A stretch of 64,000 nt of DNA from JAJEBT01 sp965214975 (GTDB lineage: Bacteria > Pseudomonadota > Alphaproteobacteria > MPNO01 > UBA830): positions 930,001-994,000 of the forward strand of contig OZ244055.1 in NCBI GenBank assembly GCA_965214975.1, written 5' to 3'. Numbering within the stretch: position 1 is the first letter of the stretch; each line of letters begins with the position of its first letter. A program made the translations under genes and the position numbers. Positions 1-8,501 of the stretch are shown here, piece by piece. Under the pieces are notes generated by a model that was not told the DNA's origin, did not search any database, and saw only the letters and a list, made by a program, of their open reading frames with translations.

Positions 1-694
1 CAGCCAGCTCGACCGCCACGCCGCGGACCTCTTCGACGCCGGCGTGCGGCGGGTCAACGTCTCGCTCGACACCCTGGACCCCGGCAAGTTCTCGCGCATC
101 ACGCGCTGGGGGCGGCTCGAGAAGGTTCTCGGCGGCATCGACGCCGCGGTCGCCGCGGGGCTTGCGGTGAAGATCAACGCGGTCGCGCTCCGGGGCGTCA
201 ACGACGACGAGATCCACGACCTGATCTCGTGGTGCGGCGGGCGCGGGTTCGACCTGACCTTCATCGAGGTCATGCCGCTCGGCGAGCTCGGTGCCGGCGC
301 GCGGCTCGACCAGTACTGGCCGCTCTCCATGGTGCGCGCGGAGATCAGGAGGCGCTGGACGCTCGAGGACACGGACCACGCCACGGGCGGTCCGGCCCGC
401 TACGCGCGGGTGGCCGAGACCGGCGGGCGGATCGGGTTCATCACGCCGATGACCCACAACTTCTGCGAGGCCTGCAACCGGGTGCGGCTGACCTGCACCG
501 GAACCCTCTACATGTGCCTCGGGCAGGAGGATGCCGCCGACCTTCGCGGGCCGTTGAGGACGGGCTCGGACCGGGCGCTCATGGACGCGATCGACGAGGC
601 GATCGGGCGCAAGCCCAAGGGACACGACTTCGTCATCGACCGGCGCCGCGCCGAGCCGGCCGTCCCGCGCCACATGAGCGTGACCGGCGGCTGA
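1..694 (+). CDS. moaA: GTP 3',8-cyclase MoaA (5' end outside window)
   Basis: This is the C-terminal two thirds of the radical-SAM enzyme that turns GTP into 3',8-cyclo-GTP, the first step of molybdenum cofactor synthesis. The reading frame is open from base 2, so the gene starts before the window and the N-terminal CxxxCxxC cluster is not visible. The barrel motif VNVSLDTLD and the C-terminal second-cluster motif FCEACNRVRLTC, followed by a further Cys, are present. The protein ends PRHMSVTGG, close to the family's usual Gly-Gly tail. The cofactor would serve enzymes such as the molybdopterin-binding subunit at 27664-29958, although the two genes are not linked. Identity is firm; only the 5' end is missing. 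Confidence 0.95.
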   Translation, partial: SQLDRHAADLFDAGVRRVNVSLDTLDPGKFSRITRWGRLEKVLGGIDAAVAAGLAVKINAVALRGVNDDEIHDLISWCGGRGFDLTFIEVMPLGELGAGARLDQYWPLSMVRAEIRRRWTLEDTDHATGGPARYARVAETGGRIGFITPMTHNFCEACNRVRLTCTGTLYMCLGQEDAADLRGPLRTGSDRALMDAIDEAIGRKPKGHDFVIDRRRAEPAVPRHMSVTGG

Positions 695-731
695 CGGTCC
701 TGCCGATGTGGCGCGTTCCGGGTTCCGGCCG

Positions 732-737
732 TATAAT
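732..737 (+). promoter_or_regulatory. putative -10 box upstream of hemA
   Basis: A perfect TATAAT lies 27 bases before the hemA start, in the short gap after moaA. No good -35 hexamer stands 16-18 bases upstream (TGGCGC at 709-714), so an activator or a different sigma factor may be needed. The box could also be chance. Confidence 0.35.
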
Positions 738-764
738 CGGGCCGCGGGCCGACGGTGGGGTTCC

Positions 765-1976
765 ATGAACTACGAGCGCTTCTTCTCCGACAGCATCGCG
801 GAGCTCAAGGCCGAGGGCCGGTACCGGGTGTTCGCCGACATCGAGCGCCGCGTCGGTGCCTTTCCGCAGGCGGCGAGCCGTCTGCCGGACGGCCGGCGCG
901 ACGTCATCGTGTGGTGCTCGAACGACTATCTCGGGATGGGCCAGAACGAGACGGTGCGCGCCGCCATGAAGGAGGCGGTCGACCGCGCCGGCGCCGGCGC
1001 CGGCGGCACCCGCAACATTTCGGGGACGACGCACGACCACGTTCTCCTGGAGCGGGAGCTCGCGGACCTCCACGGCAAGGAGGCGGCGCTGCTCTTCACC
1101 TCCGGCTACGTCGCGAACGAGGCGACGCTCGCGACGATCGGCTCCCGGCTCCCCGGCTGCGTGCTGTTTTCCGACGCCTGGAACCATGCCTCGATGATCG
1201 CCGGAATCCGCCACAGCCGGACCGAGAAGGTGGTCTTCGGGCACAACGACGTCGCGGATCTCGAACGCAGGCTCGCCTCCGTCGAGCCGTCCAGGCCCAA
1301 GGTGGTGGCGTTCGAATCGGTCTATTCCATGGACGGGGACATCTCCCCGATCGGGGAGATGTGCGACCTGGCCGACCGCCACGGGGCCATGGTGTATCTC
1401 GACGAGGTGCACGCGGTCGGCCTGTACGGGCGGCGCGGCGGGGGCATCGCGGAACGGGACGGCGTCATGGACCGTCCGGCGGTGATCCAGGGTACGCTCG
1501 CCAAGGCCTTCGGCGTCCACGGAGGCTACATCGCGGGGTCGGCGAAGCTGGTGGATTTCGTGCGAAGCCACGCGCCGGGCTTCATCTTCACCTCGGCGAT
1601 GCCGCCGGCGGTCGCCGCCGGCGCGCTGGCCAGCGTCCGCCACCTCAAGTCGAGCGGCGCCGAGCGCGAGCGGCACCAGGAGCGGGCCGCGAGGCTGAAG
1701 AGGATGCTGGCCGAGGCCGGCCTTCCGCTGATGGACAGCCCCTCCCACATCGTGCCGGTCCTGGTGGGAGATCCGGTTCTGTGCAAGCGGGTGACCGACG
1801 AGCTGATGGAGCGTCACGGGATCTACGTGCAGCCGATCAACTACCCCACGGTTCCGCGGGGAACCGAGCGCCTGCGGCTGACGCCCACGCCGCTGCACAG
1901 CGACGCCGAGATGGAGCGTCTCGTGGCGGCGCTGCGCGGGATCTGGGACCGTCTCGCGCTCAGGGACGCCGCCTGA
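765..1976 (+). CDS. hemA: 5-aminolevulinate synthase
   Basis: PLP enzyme that condenses glycine and succinyl-CoA to 5-aminolevulinate, the committed step of heme synthesis by the C4 (Shemin) route of alphaproteobacteria. The 403-residue length is normal for the family. Visible motifs are WCSNDYLGMGQ, the glycine-rich GAGAGGTRNISGT, YLDEVHAVGLYG with the cofactor-binding Asp, and the Schiff-base lysine near residue 247 in TLAKAFG. I chose the ATG at 765 because it follows a GGTGGGG purine stretch and gives the classical MNYERFF N-terminus; the frame is open further upstream but shows no family similarity there. It stands alone between moaA and a convergent stress gene. Confidence 0.96.
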   Translation: MNYERFFSDSIAELKAEGRYRVFADIERRVGAFPQAASRLPDGRRDVIVWCSNDYLGMGQNETVRAAMKEAVDRAGAGAGGTRNISGTTHDHVLLERELADLHGKEAALLFTSGYVANEATLATIGSRLPGCVLFSDAWNHASMIAGIRHSRTEKVVFGHNDVADLERRLASVEPSRPKVVAFESVYSMDGDISPIGEMCDLADRHGAMVYLDEVHAVGLYGRRGGGIAERDGVMDRPAVIQGTLAKAFGVHGGYIAGSAKLVDFVRSHAPGFIFTSAMPPAVAAGALASVRHLKSSGAERERHQERAARLKRMLAEAGLPLMDSPSHIVPVLVGDPVLCKRVTDELMERHGIYVQPINYPTVPRGTERLRLTPTPLHSDAEMERLVAALRGIWDRLALRDAA

Positions 1977-1994
1977 CCCCGGCCCCCGCGCCCG

Positions 1995-2861
1995 TCACCG
2001 GGCCAGCAGCGCCGGAATTCCCGCGTGGTTGAGAATGTGTCTGGTCCGGCCGCCCAGAACCATCTGGCGGAGCCGGCTCTGCGAATAGGCTCCCTTGACC
2101 AGCAGGTCCGCCCCCACCGCGTCCGCCTGGGCGAGATAGGCGGCCCCGAGTTCGGTGAGTCCCGCGTCGAACGGATGCACCGCGGCGTCCACGCCGTGCC
2201 ATTTCAGGCGATCGACCAGTTCCTCCGCCCTGAGGGGAGGAGGAGGTGAAAGATTGACCGACAGCACGGTGATCCGGCTGGCCTGGACTAGGGCCTGGAT
2301 GGAAACCGCGATCGTGCGCGCGGCCTCGGGGCTGGCCTCCCACGCGATGGCGACGTGGTCGCCGACATGCTCCGGCGCGTCCGGCGGCGCGACGAGGATC
2401 GGCCTTCCGCTGTCGTGCAGCGCGGATTCGAGGGTGATCGGCGACGGCAGCGGCGAGTCCTGCACCGGGCGCCCGACGACGATGAGGTCGTACAGTCGGC
2501 CGCGAAGGGCGACGACCTCGTCCTCGCGGCCGGTTTCCTCGCGCCAGGACACGGTCGGCCCGGCGTCCGCGCGGGGCTCTCCGGACACGGCCAGCGACCG
2601 TTCCGAGCAGAACGCCTCGAACATCTCGCGCGTCTGGGCGGCGCGCTGCGCGCCCTCGCTTTCGGTGGCCTCCATGATCTCCTCGATCATCGATCCGTCC
2701 ATGCCCTCGCCCGTGTAGGGGATGAGGCCTCTCGGATCCGGGCGGACATGGATTGCCTCGATGTGGGCCCGCGAGCGCTGCGCCACGAGAAACGCGGTCT
2801 GCAGCGCCGACCGGCTGGCGTCCGGAGCGCTCAGCGGAACGAGGATCGTCTTGAAGCTCAT
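1995..2861 (-). CDS. universal stress protein, tandem UspA domains
   Basis: Cytoplasmic UspA-superfamily protein of 288 residues, about twice the single-domain length. The first domain opens with KTILVPLSAPDASRSAL. The second begins near GDHVAIAWEASPEAARTI and ends with the ATP-loop-like stretch GADLLVKGAYSQSRLRQMVLGG, matching the family GxxGxxxxxxxxGS/T region. The ATG at 2861 follows a clear AGGAGG (2867-2872); the frame continues upstream but without family similarity. It converges on hemA and lies divergent to nothing, followed upstream by pdxH on the same strand after about 120 bases. A role in stress survival is a family inference; no substrate can be assigned. Confidence 0.9.
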   Translation of the reverse strand: MSFKTILVPLSAPDASRSALQTAFLVAQRSRAHIEAIHVRPDPRGLIPYTGEGMDGSMIEEIMEATESEGAQRAAQTREMFEAFCSERSLAVSGEPRADAGPTVSWREETGREDEVVALRGRLYDLIVVGRPVQDSPLPSPITLESALHDSGRPILVAPPDAPEHVGDHVAIAWEASPEAARTIAVSIQALVQASRITVLSVNLSPPPPLRAEELVDRLKWHGVDAAVHPFDAGLTELGAAYLAQADAVGADLLVKGAYSQSRLRQMVLGGRTRHILNHAGIPALLAR

Positions 2862-2982
2862 CGCGGCCTCCTGCGTCGTGCGGCGCGGACATCGTCCGCA
2901 GGCCTCCGCGCAAGGCGGAGTCCCGTCCGGGAACAATGCCTCCGGCAACGGGCGGATTCAAGGGCCGGCGGGCGCCGGCCCG

Positions 2983-3570
2983 TCACGGGAAGAGGCGGGA
3001 GATCCGCCAGCCTCCGCCGTCCTCGAGCGAGTACAGGATCCGTTCGTGGAGGCGGAAATCCCGGTTCCGCCAGAACTCGACACGGAGCGGCGCCACGCGG
3101 TAGCCGGACCAGTGCGGCGGCCGCGGCACGGCTCCGGCGCCGAAGCGCGCCGCGTGCCGGGCCATCCGCCGCTCCAGTTCCATGAAGCCGGTCATCGGGC
3201 GCGACTGGTCGGACGCCCACGCCGCGATCTGGCTTCCGCGCGGGCGCGTCGCGAAGTAGGCGTCGGCCTCGTCGTCGGAAACCGGGGCGACGGTGCCGTC
3301 GATCCGGACCTGCCGCCTGAGGCTCTTCCAGTGGAACGCCAGCGACGCGCGGGGGTTTTCCGCGAGCTCCCGGCCTTTCGCGCTCTCGATGTTGGTGTAG
3401 AAGACGAAGCCCCTCGCGTCGGCGTCCTTGAGCAGGACCATGCGCGCCGACGGCCGCCCCTCGGCGTCGGCGGTGGCGAGCGCCATCGCGTCGTGGAGAG
3501 CCGGTTCGGCGCGCCTGGCCTCCTCCAGCCACGAGAGAAAGAGCTCGATCGGGCTGGAGGGTTCCGCCAT
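2983..3570 (-). CDS. pdxH: pyridoxamine 5'-phosphate oxidase
   Basis: FMN-dependent oxidase that makes pyridoxal 5'-phosphate from pyridoxine or pyridoxamine 5'-phosphate. The 195-residue form starting MAEPSSPIELF is the usual length. Motifs include RMVLLKDADARGFVFYTN (FMN-binding core), SRASL-like NPRASLAFHW, the SQIAAWASDQSRP segment and the C-terminal substrate-binding stretch VEFWRNRDFRLHERILYS. A longer in-frame extension exists but is Arg/Pro-rich, has no family match and overlaps the upstream promoter region of the divergent lipoprotein gene, so I rejected it. The product supplies the cofactor used by HemA nearby; no operon is evident. Confidence 0.95.
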   Translation of the reverse strand: MAEPSSPIELFLSWLEEARRAEPALHDAMALATADAEGRPSARMVLLKDADARGFVFYTNIESAKGRELAENPRASLAFHWKSLRRQVRIDGTVAPVSDDEADAYFATRPRGSQIAAWASDQSRPMTGFMELERRMARHAARFGAGAVPRPPHWSGYRVAPLRVEFWRNRDFRLHERILYSLEDGGGWRISRLFP

Positions 3571-3640
3571 CTTCCCGTTCCGGAGACCGCCGCCGCGGCC
3601 GCCGCGTTTCCGGCGCGCCGTTCCGACGCCAAGATTCCTG

Positions 3641-3669
3641 CTGACAGTAACGCCAATCGGTGCGATTAT
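3641..3669 (+). promoter_or_regulatory. extended -10 promoter for the lipoprotein gene
   Basis: CTGACA (3641-3646), a 17-base spacer and GATTAT (3664-3669) preceded by TGC form a sigma-70-like promoter with an extended -10. It lies 81 bases upstream of the lipoprotein start, in the gap between divergent genes. Confidence 0.45.
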
Positions 3670-3749
3670 ACAGGCGCGACGGAAGGCGGAGCGCGGAGCC
3701 GCGAGCGGCGGCGGAAGCGCCCGCGGCTGCATCTGGGAGGACTCCTGTC

Positions 3750-4220
3750 ATGACGTCATTCAGATTCTTCGTGCCGTTTCTGGCGGTCGCCGGACTGGCG
3801 CTGTCCGGGTGCCAGGAGGCCAAGCAGCAGGCGGGCACGGTGCTCGGCGGCGTCGTCGGCGGGGTGCTCGGCTCCGGCGTCGGCAAGGGCAAGGGCAGGC
3901 TGGTGGCGACCGCCGCCGGAGCGGTCGCCGGGGCCTTCCTCGGCAGCGAGATCGGAAAGTCCCTCGACCGGGCCGACCGGCTGGCGATGGAGAGCACGGC
4001 GCAGACCGCGCTCGAGACCTCCGCAAGCGGACGGGTCTCCAGGTGGCGCAACCCGGACAGCGGCAACAGCGGCACCGTCACGCCGAGGCCGGCCTACCGC
4101 GAGGCCGGCGGGCGGTACTGCCGGGAATACCAGCAGACGATCACCGTCGGCGGCAGGACGGAAACCGCCCACGGCACCGCCTGCCGGCAGCCGGACGGTT
4201 CCTGGAAGATCGCCGGATGA
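3750..4220 (+). CDS. glycine-zipper outer-membrane lipoprotein (17 kDa surface-antigen type)
   Basis: A 156-residue lipoprotein. The N-terminus is a signal peptide ending in the lipobox LSGC, with Cys21 the predicted lipidated residue. Residues about 28-65 form a glycine-zipper repeat (GGVVGGVLGSGVGKGKG, then AGAVAGAFLGSEIG), as in the rickettsial 17 kDa antigen and SlyB-like proteins. The C-terminal half (CREYQQTITVGGRTETAHGTACRQPDG in part) is the conserved soluble domain with paired cysteines. The ATG at 3750 follows GGGAGGACTCCTGTC. The stop codon overlaps the start of the next gene (ATGA), so the two are translationally coupled. A structural role in the envelope is inferred from the family. 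Confidence 0.88.
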   Translation: MTSFRFFVPFLAVAGLALSGCQEAKQQAGTVLGGVVGGVLGSGVGKGKGRLVATAAGAVAGAFLGSEIGKSLDRADRLAMESTAQTALETSASGRVSRWRNPDSGNSGTVTPRPAYREAGGRYCREYQQTITVGGRTETAHGTACRQPDGSWKIAG

Positions 4221-5266
4221 ACCCCGGCGGCCGCCGCGGGCGGCCGTCGCGCCGGGCGCACCTCGTCGGAAGCCTTGGCCTCGACAGCGCCGAGGCCGCC
4301 TTCGCCGCGGCGGCCGGGGCGCTGGGTCCGCGCTGTCCGCGTCTCCCGGACGGCGAGCCCGGAGAGCGGAGCCAGTGGATCCGCTGGCAGCGCGGCACCT
4401 TCGAGGGCTGCACGGCACTCGAGCGGATCGCGAGTCTCGACCGGAAGGGATTCAGGGACGGCATCGACCGGCCCGTTTTCGGAATCCGGGACGGCGTCGA
4501 TCCGGGAGAGATCGATTTCGGGGAGCTGGGTTACGGCAGGGCGGCCGTCGAGTCCTTTGCCGTCTTCTCGCGGCTCGGGGACGAGGGCCGGATCGCGGAC
4601 GGCTGCCGTTTCATGGTCGCGCTGCCGACGACGGTCGCGCTTCTGGGAAATTTCGTGAGGCCGGAGGACCAGCTTGCCCTCGAGCCCGCTATCGAGGCGG
4701 CTCTTTTCCGCGATCTGGAGAGAATCGGGGCGCAGGTTCCGGCGGAAAGCCTGAGCGTCCAGCTCGACGTCTGCATCGAGGTGGTGGGGGCCGACGGCGG
4801 CTTTCCCCTGTTCTACGACGATCCCCTTGGCGGGGCGCTCGAGCGGATCGCGCGTCTCGGAGCGCGCGTCGGCGCGGACGCGGAGTTCGGCATCCACCTG
4901 TGCTACGGCGACCCCGGCCACAGGCACCTCATCGAGCCCGAGGATCTCGGCACGTGCGCGGCGTTCGCCAACGGCATCGTCCGGCGGGTTCCGCGGCGCG
5001 TCGATTTCGTTCACATGCCGGTGCCGCGGGACCGCTCCGACGAAGCCTATTTCGCGCCGCTCGCGGGGCTCGAGCTTCCGGCCGCCACGCGCCTCGTGCT
5101 CGGACTGGTGCACCACACCGACGGCGTCGAGGGAAGCCGGGCCCGCATGGCGACGGCCGACCGCTTCGCGGAATCCTACGACATCGCGACCGAATGCGGT
5201 TTCGGAAGACGCGACCCGGCCACCGTTCCCTCGCTTCTGGGAATGCACAGGGAACTCTGTTCGTGA
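4217..5266 (+). CDS. MetE-C-like (cobalamin-independent methionine synthase fold) protein
   Basis: A 349-residue protein of unproven function. It opens with HLVGSLGLDSAEAAF and RLPDGEPGERSQWIRWQ, matching the hypothetical family related to the C-terminal barrel of cobalamin-independent methionine synthase and uroporphyrinogen decarboxylase, where HxGSxP-type and PDGExG motifs start the fold. Later segments are IHLCYGDPGHRHLIEPED and LVLGLVHHTDGVEGSRARM, the typical near-C-terminal barrel strand. The Cys and His zinc ligands of true MetE are not all obvious, so methyl transfer to homocysteine should not be assumed. It overlaps the lipoprotein gene by four bases (ATGA), which sets the start, and ends about 100 bases before fabI. 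Confidence 0.7.
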   Translation: MNPGGRRGRPSRRAHLVGSLGLDSAEAAFAAAAGALGPRCPRLPDGEPGERSQWIRWQRGTFEGCTALERIASLDRKGFRDGIDRPVFGIRDGVDPGEIDFGELGYGRAAVESFAVFSRLGDEGRIADGCRFMVALPTTVALLGNFVRPEDQLALEPAIEAALFRDLERIGAQVPAESLSVQLDVCIEVVGADGGFPLFYDDPLGGALERIARLGARVGADAEFGIHLCYGDPGHRHLIEPEDLGTCAAFANGIVRRVPRRVDFVHMPVPRDRSDEAYFAPLAGLELPAATRLVLGLVHHTDGVEGSRARMATADRFAESYDIATECGFGRRDPATVPSLLGMHRELCS

Positions 5267-5373
5267 CGCGCCGCCCGGCGCGTTTTTGACGGAATCCCCC
5301 GATTCTGCGAGATTCCGGGTCAGGTGCCGGGCGCGGTCGGCGCGCCCGCGGTTTCGGACGCGAGGGCGCGGCG

Positions 5374-6195
5374 ATGGCGGACTCATCCTCCCTGATGGGC
5401 GGCAAGCGGGGCCTGATCATGGGGCTCGCGAACGAGCGCTCGATCGCCTGGGGCATCAGCAGGGCGCTGGCCGGCCACGGTGCGGAACTCGCGTTCACCT
5501 ACCAGGGGGAGGCCATCGAAAAGCGCGTGCGGCCGCTTGCCGAATCCCTGGGTTCGAGCCTCATCCTGCCATGCGACGTGACCGAGGAGGCGAGCATCGA
5601 CGCCGTTTTCGACGCGCTGCGCGCCGAGTGGGGGCGGCTCGATTTCGCCGTTCACGCCGTCGCGTTCTCCGACAGGAACGAACTCAAGGGCCGCTACGTC
5701 GACACCAGTCTCGACAACTTTCTGGTCACCATGAACGTGTCCTGCTTCTCGTTCACCGCGGTCTGCCGCCGCGCCGCGCCGCTGATGACGGAGGGGGGCA
5801 GCCTGCTCACCATGACCTATTCCGGTTCCGAGCGCGTGATGCCGCACTACAACGTCATGGGGCTCGCCAAGGCCGCGCTCGAGGCCAGCGTCAGGTATCT
5901 CGCCGCCGACTTCGGCGGGGACGGCATTCGCGTGAACGCCGTGTCGGCCGGGCCTGTGAGGACGCTGGCCGCTTCGGGGATCGGGGACTTCCGGTACATC
6001 CTGAAGTGGAACGCCCTCAACGCGCCTCTCAAGCGCAACACCACCATCGACGACGTCGGCGGCGCCGCCGTGTACCTGCTTTCCGACCTGTCGGCAGGCG
6101 TGACCGGAGAGGTGCATCACGTCGACAGCGGCTATCACGTGGTCGGAATGAAAGCCGTCGACGCGCCCGACATCTCCGTCGTTCCCAACGGCTAG
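5374..6195 (+). CDS. fabI: enoyl-[acyl-carrier-protein] reductase (NADH), FabI type
   Basis: Last step of each fatty-acid elongation cycle: reduction of trans-2-enoyl-ACP. The 273-residue protein has the FabI variant of the SDR fold: N-terminal GLIMGLANERSIAWGI (nucleotide binding), LPCDVTEEASI, and the SDR tetrad with MTYSGSERVMPHYNVMGLAKAAL, where Tyr and Lys are spaced by six (YNVMGLAK), diagnostic of FabI and not of FabG. The C-terminal VHHVDSGYHVVGM-type segment is also FabI-like. It is followed five bases later by aroC, a FabI-AroC pairing common in alphaproteobacteria. Confidence 0.96.
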   Translation: MADSSSLMGGKRGLIMGLANERSIAWGISRALAGHGAELAFTYQGEAIEKRVRPLAESLGSSLILPCDVTEEASIDAVFDALRAEWGRLDFAVHAVAFSDRNELKGRYVDTSLDNFLVTMNVSCFSFTAVCRRAAPLMTEGGSLLTMTYSGSERVMPHYNVMGLAKAALEASVRYLAADFGGDGIRVNAVSAGPVRTLAASGIGDFRYILKWNALNAPLKRNTTIDDVGGAAVYLLSDLSAGVTGEVHHVDSGYHVVGMKAVDAPDISVVPNG

Positions 6196-6199
6196 CGGC

Positions 6200-7270
6200 G
6201 TGTCCCACAACAGCTTCGGCCACGTCTTTCGCGTCACGACCTGGGGCGAAAGCCACGGTCCCGCGATCGGATGCGTCGTGGACGGGGTTCCGCCGGGGCT
6301 CCGTCTGGCGGAGCCGGACATCCAGGTCTGGCTCGACCGGCGGAGGCCGGGAACTTCGCGGTTCGTCACGCAGCGCAGGGAACCCGACGAGGTCGAGATC
6401 CTTTCCGGAGTCTTCGGAGGGAAGACCACGGGAACGCCCCTCAGCCTGCTGATCCGCAACCGGGACGCCCGCGCCCGCGACTACGCGGTGATCAGGGACG
6501 CGTTCCGGCCGGGGCACGCGGACTACGCCTACTGGAGGAAATACGGGTTGCGCGACCATCGCGGAGGCGGGCGCGCCTCCGCCCGGGAGACCGCATGCCG
6601 CGTGGCCGCGGGCGCCGTGGCGCGGAGGGTTCTCGGGCGGAAAGTGAAGATCCGCGGCGCGATGGTCCAGATGGGCGATCTTGCCGTCGACCGGACGCGC
6701 TGGAGGTGGGCCGAGACCGGGCGCAATCCGTTCTGGTGTCCCGACGCCCGGGCCGCGACGGAATGGGAATCCCGCCTCGACGAGGTCCGTCGGAAGGGAA
6801 GTTCCGTCGGCGCGGTCGTGGAGGTCGTGGCGTCGGGCGTGCCGGCGGGCCTCGGCGCTCCGGTCTACGGCAAGCTCGACGGCGATCTCGCGGCCGCGAT
6901 GATGGGCATCAACGCGGTCAAGGGCGTGGAGATCGGGGCCGGCTTCGCGGCCGTGGCGCTTGGCGGCGAGGAGAACGCCGACGAGATGCGGATGCGGGAC
7001 GGGAAGGTCGCGTTCCTTTCCAACCATGCCGGGGGGATTCTCGGCGGAATCTCGACCGGGCAGGACATCGTCGTCCGGTTCGCCGTCAAGCCGACGAGCT
7101 CGGTCCGCACGCCGCGGCGCACGGTGACGAAGGCCGGCAAGAACGCGGAGATCTCCACCGGGGGGCGGCACGACCCCTGCGTCGGCATCCGGGGCGTGCC
7201 GGTGGGCGAGGCCATGATGGCCTGCGTGCTTGCGGACCACCTGCTGCGCCACCGCGCCCAGTGCGGATAG
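6200..7270 (+). CDS. aroC: chorismate synthase
   Basis: Converts 5-enolpyruvylshikimate-3-phosphate to chorismate with reduced FMN, the end of the shikimate pathway. The 356-residue protein starts at GTG 6200 with MSHNSFGHVFRVTTWGESHG, the highly conserved first signature. The second signature GHADYAYWRKYG and third HRGGGRASARETA follow, and HAGGILGGISTGQDIV lies in the C-terminal half. The GTG start lies five bases from the fabI stop, so the pair is probably cotranscribed. Convergent tlyA begins ten bases past its end. Confidence 0.96.
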   Translation: MSHNSFGHVFRVTTWGESHGPAIGCVVDGVPPGLRLAEPDIQVWLDRRRPGTSRFVTQRREPDEVEILSGVFGGKTTGTPLSLLIRNRDARARDYAVIRDAFRPGHADYAYWRKYGLRDHRGGGRASARETACRVAAGAVARRVLGRKVKIRGAMVQMGDLAVDRTRWRWAETGRNPFWCPDARAATEWESRLDEVRRKGSSVGAVVEVVASGVPAGLGAPVYGKLDGDLAAAMMGINAVKGVEIGAGFAAVALGGEENADEMRMRDGKVAFLSNHAGGILGGISTGQDIVVRFAVKPTSSVRTPRRTVTKAGKNAEISTGGRHDPCVGIRGVPVGEAMMACVLADHLLRHRAQCG

Positions 7271-7279
7271 CGGACCGCG

Positions 7280-8044
7280 TCAGCGGTTCCGCGGTTCCGT
7301 CCGCGCGTCTCTGGCGGCGCCGAGAAGGAACTCGACGTTGCCGCCGGCCCCGGTGATCGGGCTTCGCTCGATTCCGAGGAGTCTCCAGCCGGCCTGGCCG
7401 GACATCCAGTGGCCGATGCGGCCGCACACCGCGTCGTGCAGGGACGGATCGGCGACGATCCCGCCCTTGCCGACCTCCGCGCGGTCGACCTCGAACTGCG
7501 GCTTGACCAATGCGCACAGGCGGGCGCCCGGCGCGGCCAGCGCGAGAACGGGCGGCAGGACCGCTTCCAGGCGGGTGAAGCTGACGTCGCAGACGACGAC
7601 ATCGACGGGTTCGGGAATTCTGGCCGCGTCCAGATGACGGGCGTTGGTCCGGTCGAGCACGACGACGCGCGAATCGGTGCGCAGCTTCCAGTGCAGCTGC
7701 CCGTAGCCGACGTCGACGGCGTAGACGGTCCGGGCGCCGCGCTCGAGAAGGACGTCGGTGAACCCGCCGGTGGAGGCGCCGATGTCGAGAGCGCGGCATC
7801 CCGCCACGTCGATGGCGAATCTCCGCAGTCCGTGGTCGAGCTTGACGCCGCCGCGCGACACCCACGGACGGGCGTCCCGGCGGACCGCGAGCTCGGCGTT
7901 CTCGTCGATGGCGACGCCGGCCTTGTCGATGCGCCGCGTTCCGCAAAACACCCTGCCGGCCAGAATGAGCGCACGCGCCTCCCTGAGATCGCCGGCGAGG
8001 TTTCGGCGGACGAGAAGCGCGTCAGGCCTCGATCTCGGGGGCAT
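7280..8044 (-). CDS. tlyA: TlyA-family rRNA (cytidine-2'-O)-methyltransferase / hemolysin A
   Basis: The 254-residue protein joins an N-terminal S4-like RNA-binding region (RPDALLVRRNLAGDLREARALILAGRV) to an FtsJ-type methyltransferase. SAM binding is shown by ALDIGASTGGFTDVLLERGA. The catalytic-tetrad region includes WVSRGGVKLDHGL and CALVKPQFEVDRAEVGKGG. Known TlyA proteins methylate 16S and 23S rRNA; the old hemolysin name is historical. xseB lies about 70 bases upstream on the same strand. In many alphaproteobacteria genes for isoprenoid synthesis separate these two, but here they do not. Confidence 0.9.
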   Translation of the reverse strand: MPPRSRPDALLVRRNLAGDLREARALILAGRVFCGTRRIDKAGVAIDENAELAVRRDARPWVSRGGVKLDHGLRRFAIDVAGCRALDIGASTGGFTDVLLERGARTVYAVDVGYGQLHWKLRTDSRVVVLDRTNARHLDAARIPEPVDVVVCDVSFTRLEAVLPPVLALAAPGARLCALVKPQFEVDRAEVGKGGIVADPSLHDAVCGRIGHWMSGQAGWRLLGIERSPITGAGGNVEFLLGAARDARTEPRNR

Positions 8045-8116
8045 GAACCGGTTCGGTCGGGAAGGGAAACGCGAAGCTGCCGCGGTCCGGCGGCGGCGTT
8101 CGCGCGCATCGCGGCA

Positions 8117-8368
8117 TCATTCGCCGTCCAGGGGTTCCGCCGTGACGCCGCCGTCTCCGTCGACCCTGATCCTGTCGATGCGCGCGCGCGCCTCGTCCAG
8201 CCGGGCCTGGCAATGCTTCTGGAGGAGAGAGCCGCGCTCGTAGGCCTCGATCGAATCCTCGAGCCTGACGCCGCCCCTTTCGAGTCCGGTCACGATCTCC
8301 TCGAGTTCCTCGAGCGCCGCCTCGAACGACATCGACGGGATGTCGGAACGCTTCGGTCTTTCCGTCAT
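8117..8368 (-). CDS. xseB: exodeoxyribonuclease VII small subunit
   Basis: An 83-residue protein, the normal length for the small subunit of the single-strand DNA exonuclease that also needs XseA (not in the window). The core is MSFEAALEELEEIVTGLERGGVRLEDSIEAYERG, a helical hairpin typical of XseB. The start at 8368 follows a GGAGG about eight bases away; the longer frame upstream is Arg-rich and unsupported. Confidence 0.93.
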   Translation of the reverse strand: MTERPKRSDIPSMSFEAALEELEEIVTGLERGGVRLEDSIEAYERGSLLQKHCQARLDEARARIDRIRVDGDGGVTAEPLDGE

Positions 8369-8501
8369 GTGCCTGTCCTCCGGTTGCCGCAGGCGACCCT
8401 TCCCTGCCATTGTAGCGGCGCCACGCGGCCGAAAAAGCGCGGACGGAAGGCTGCCGGCTCCGCGACCTCTTCGCGTCGCCGGGGACGGAGCGGGCCGCGC
8501 G

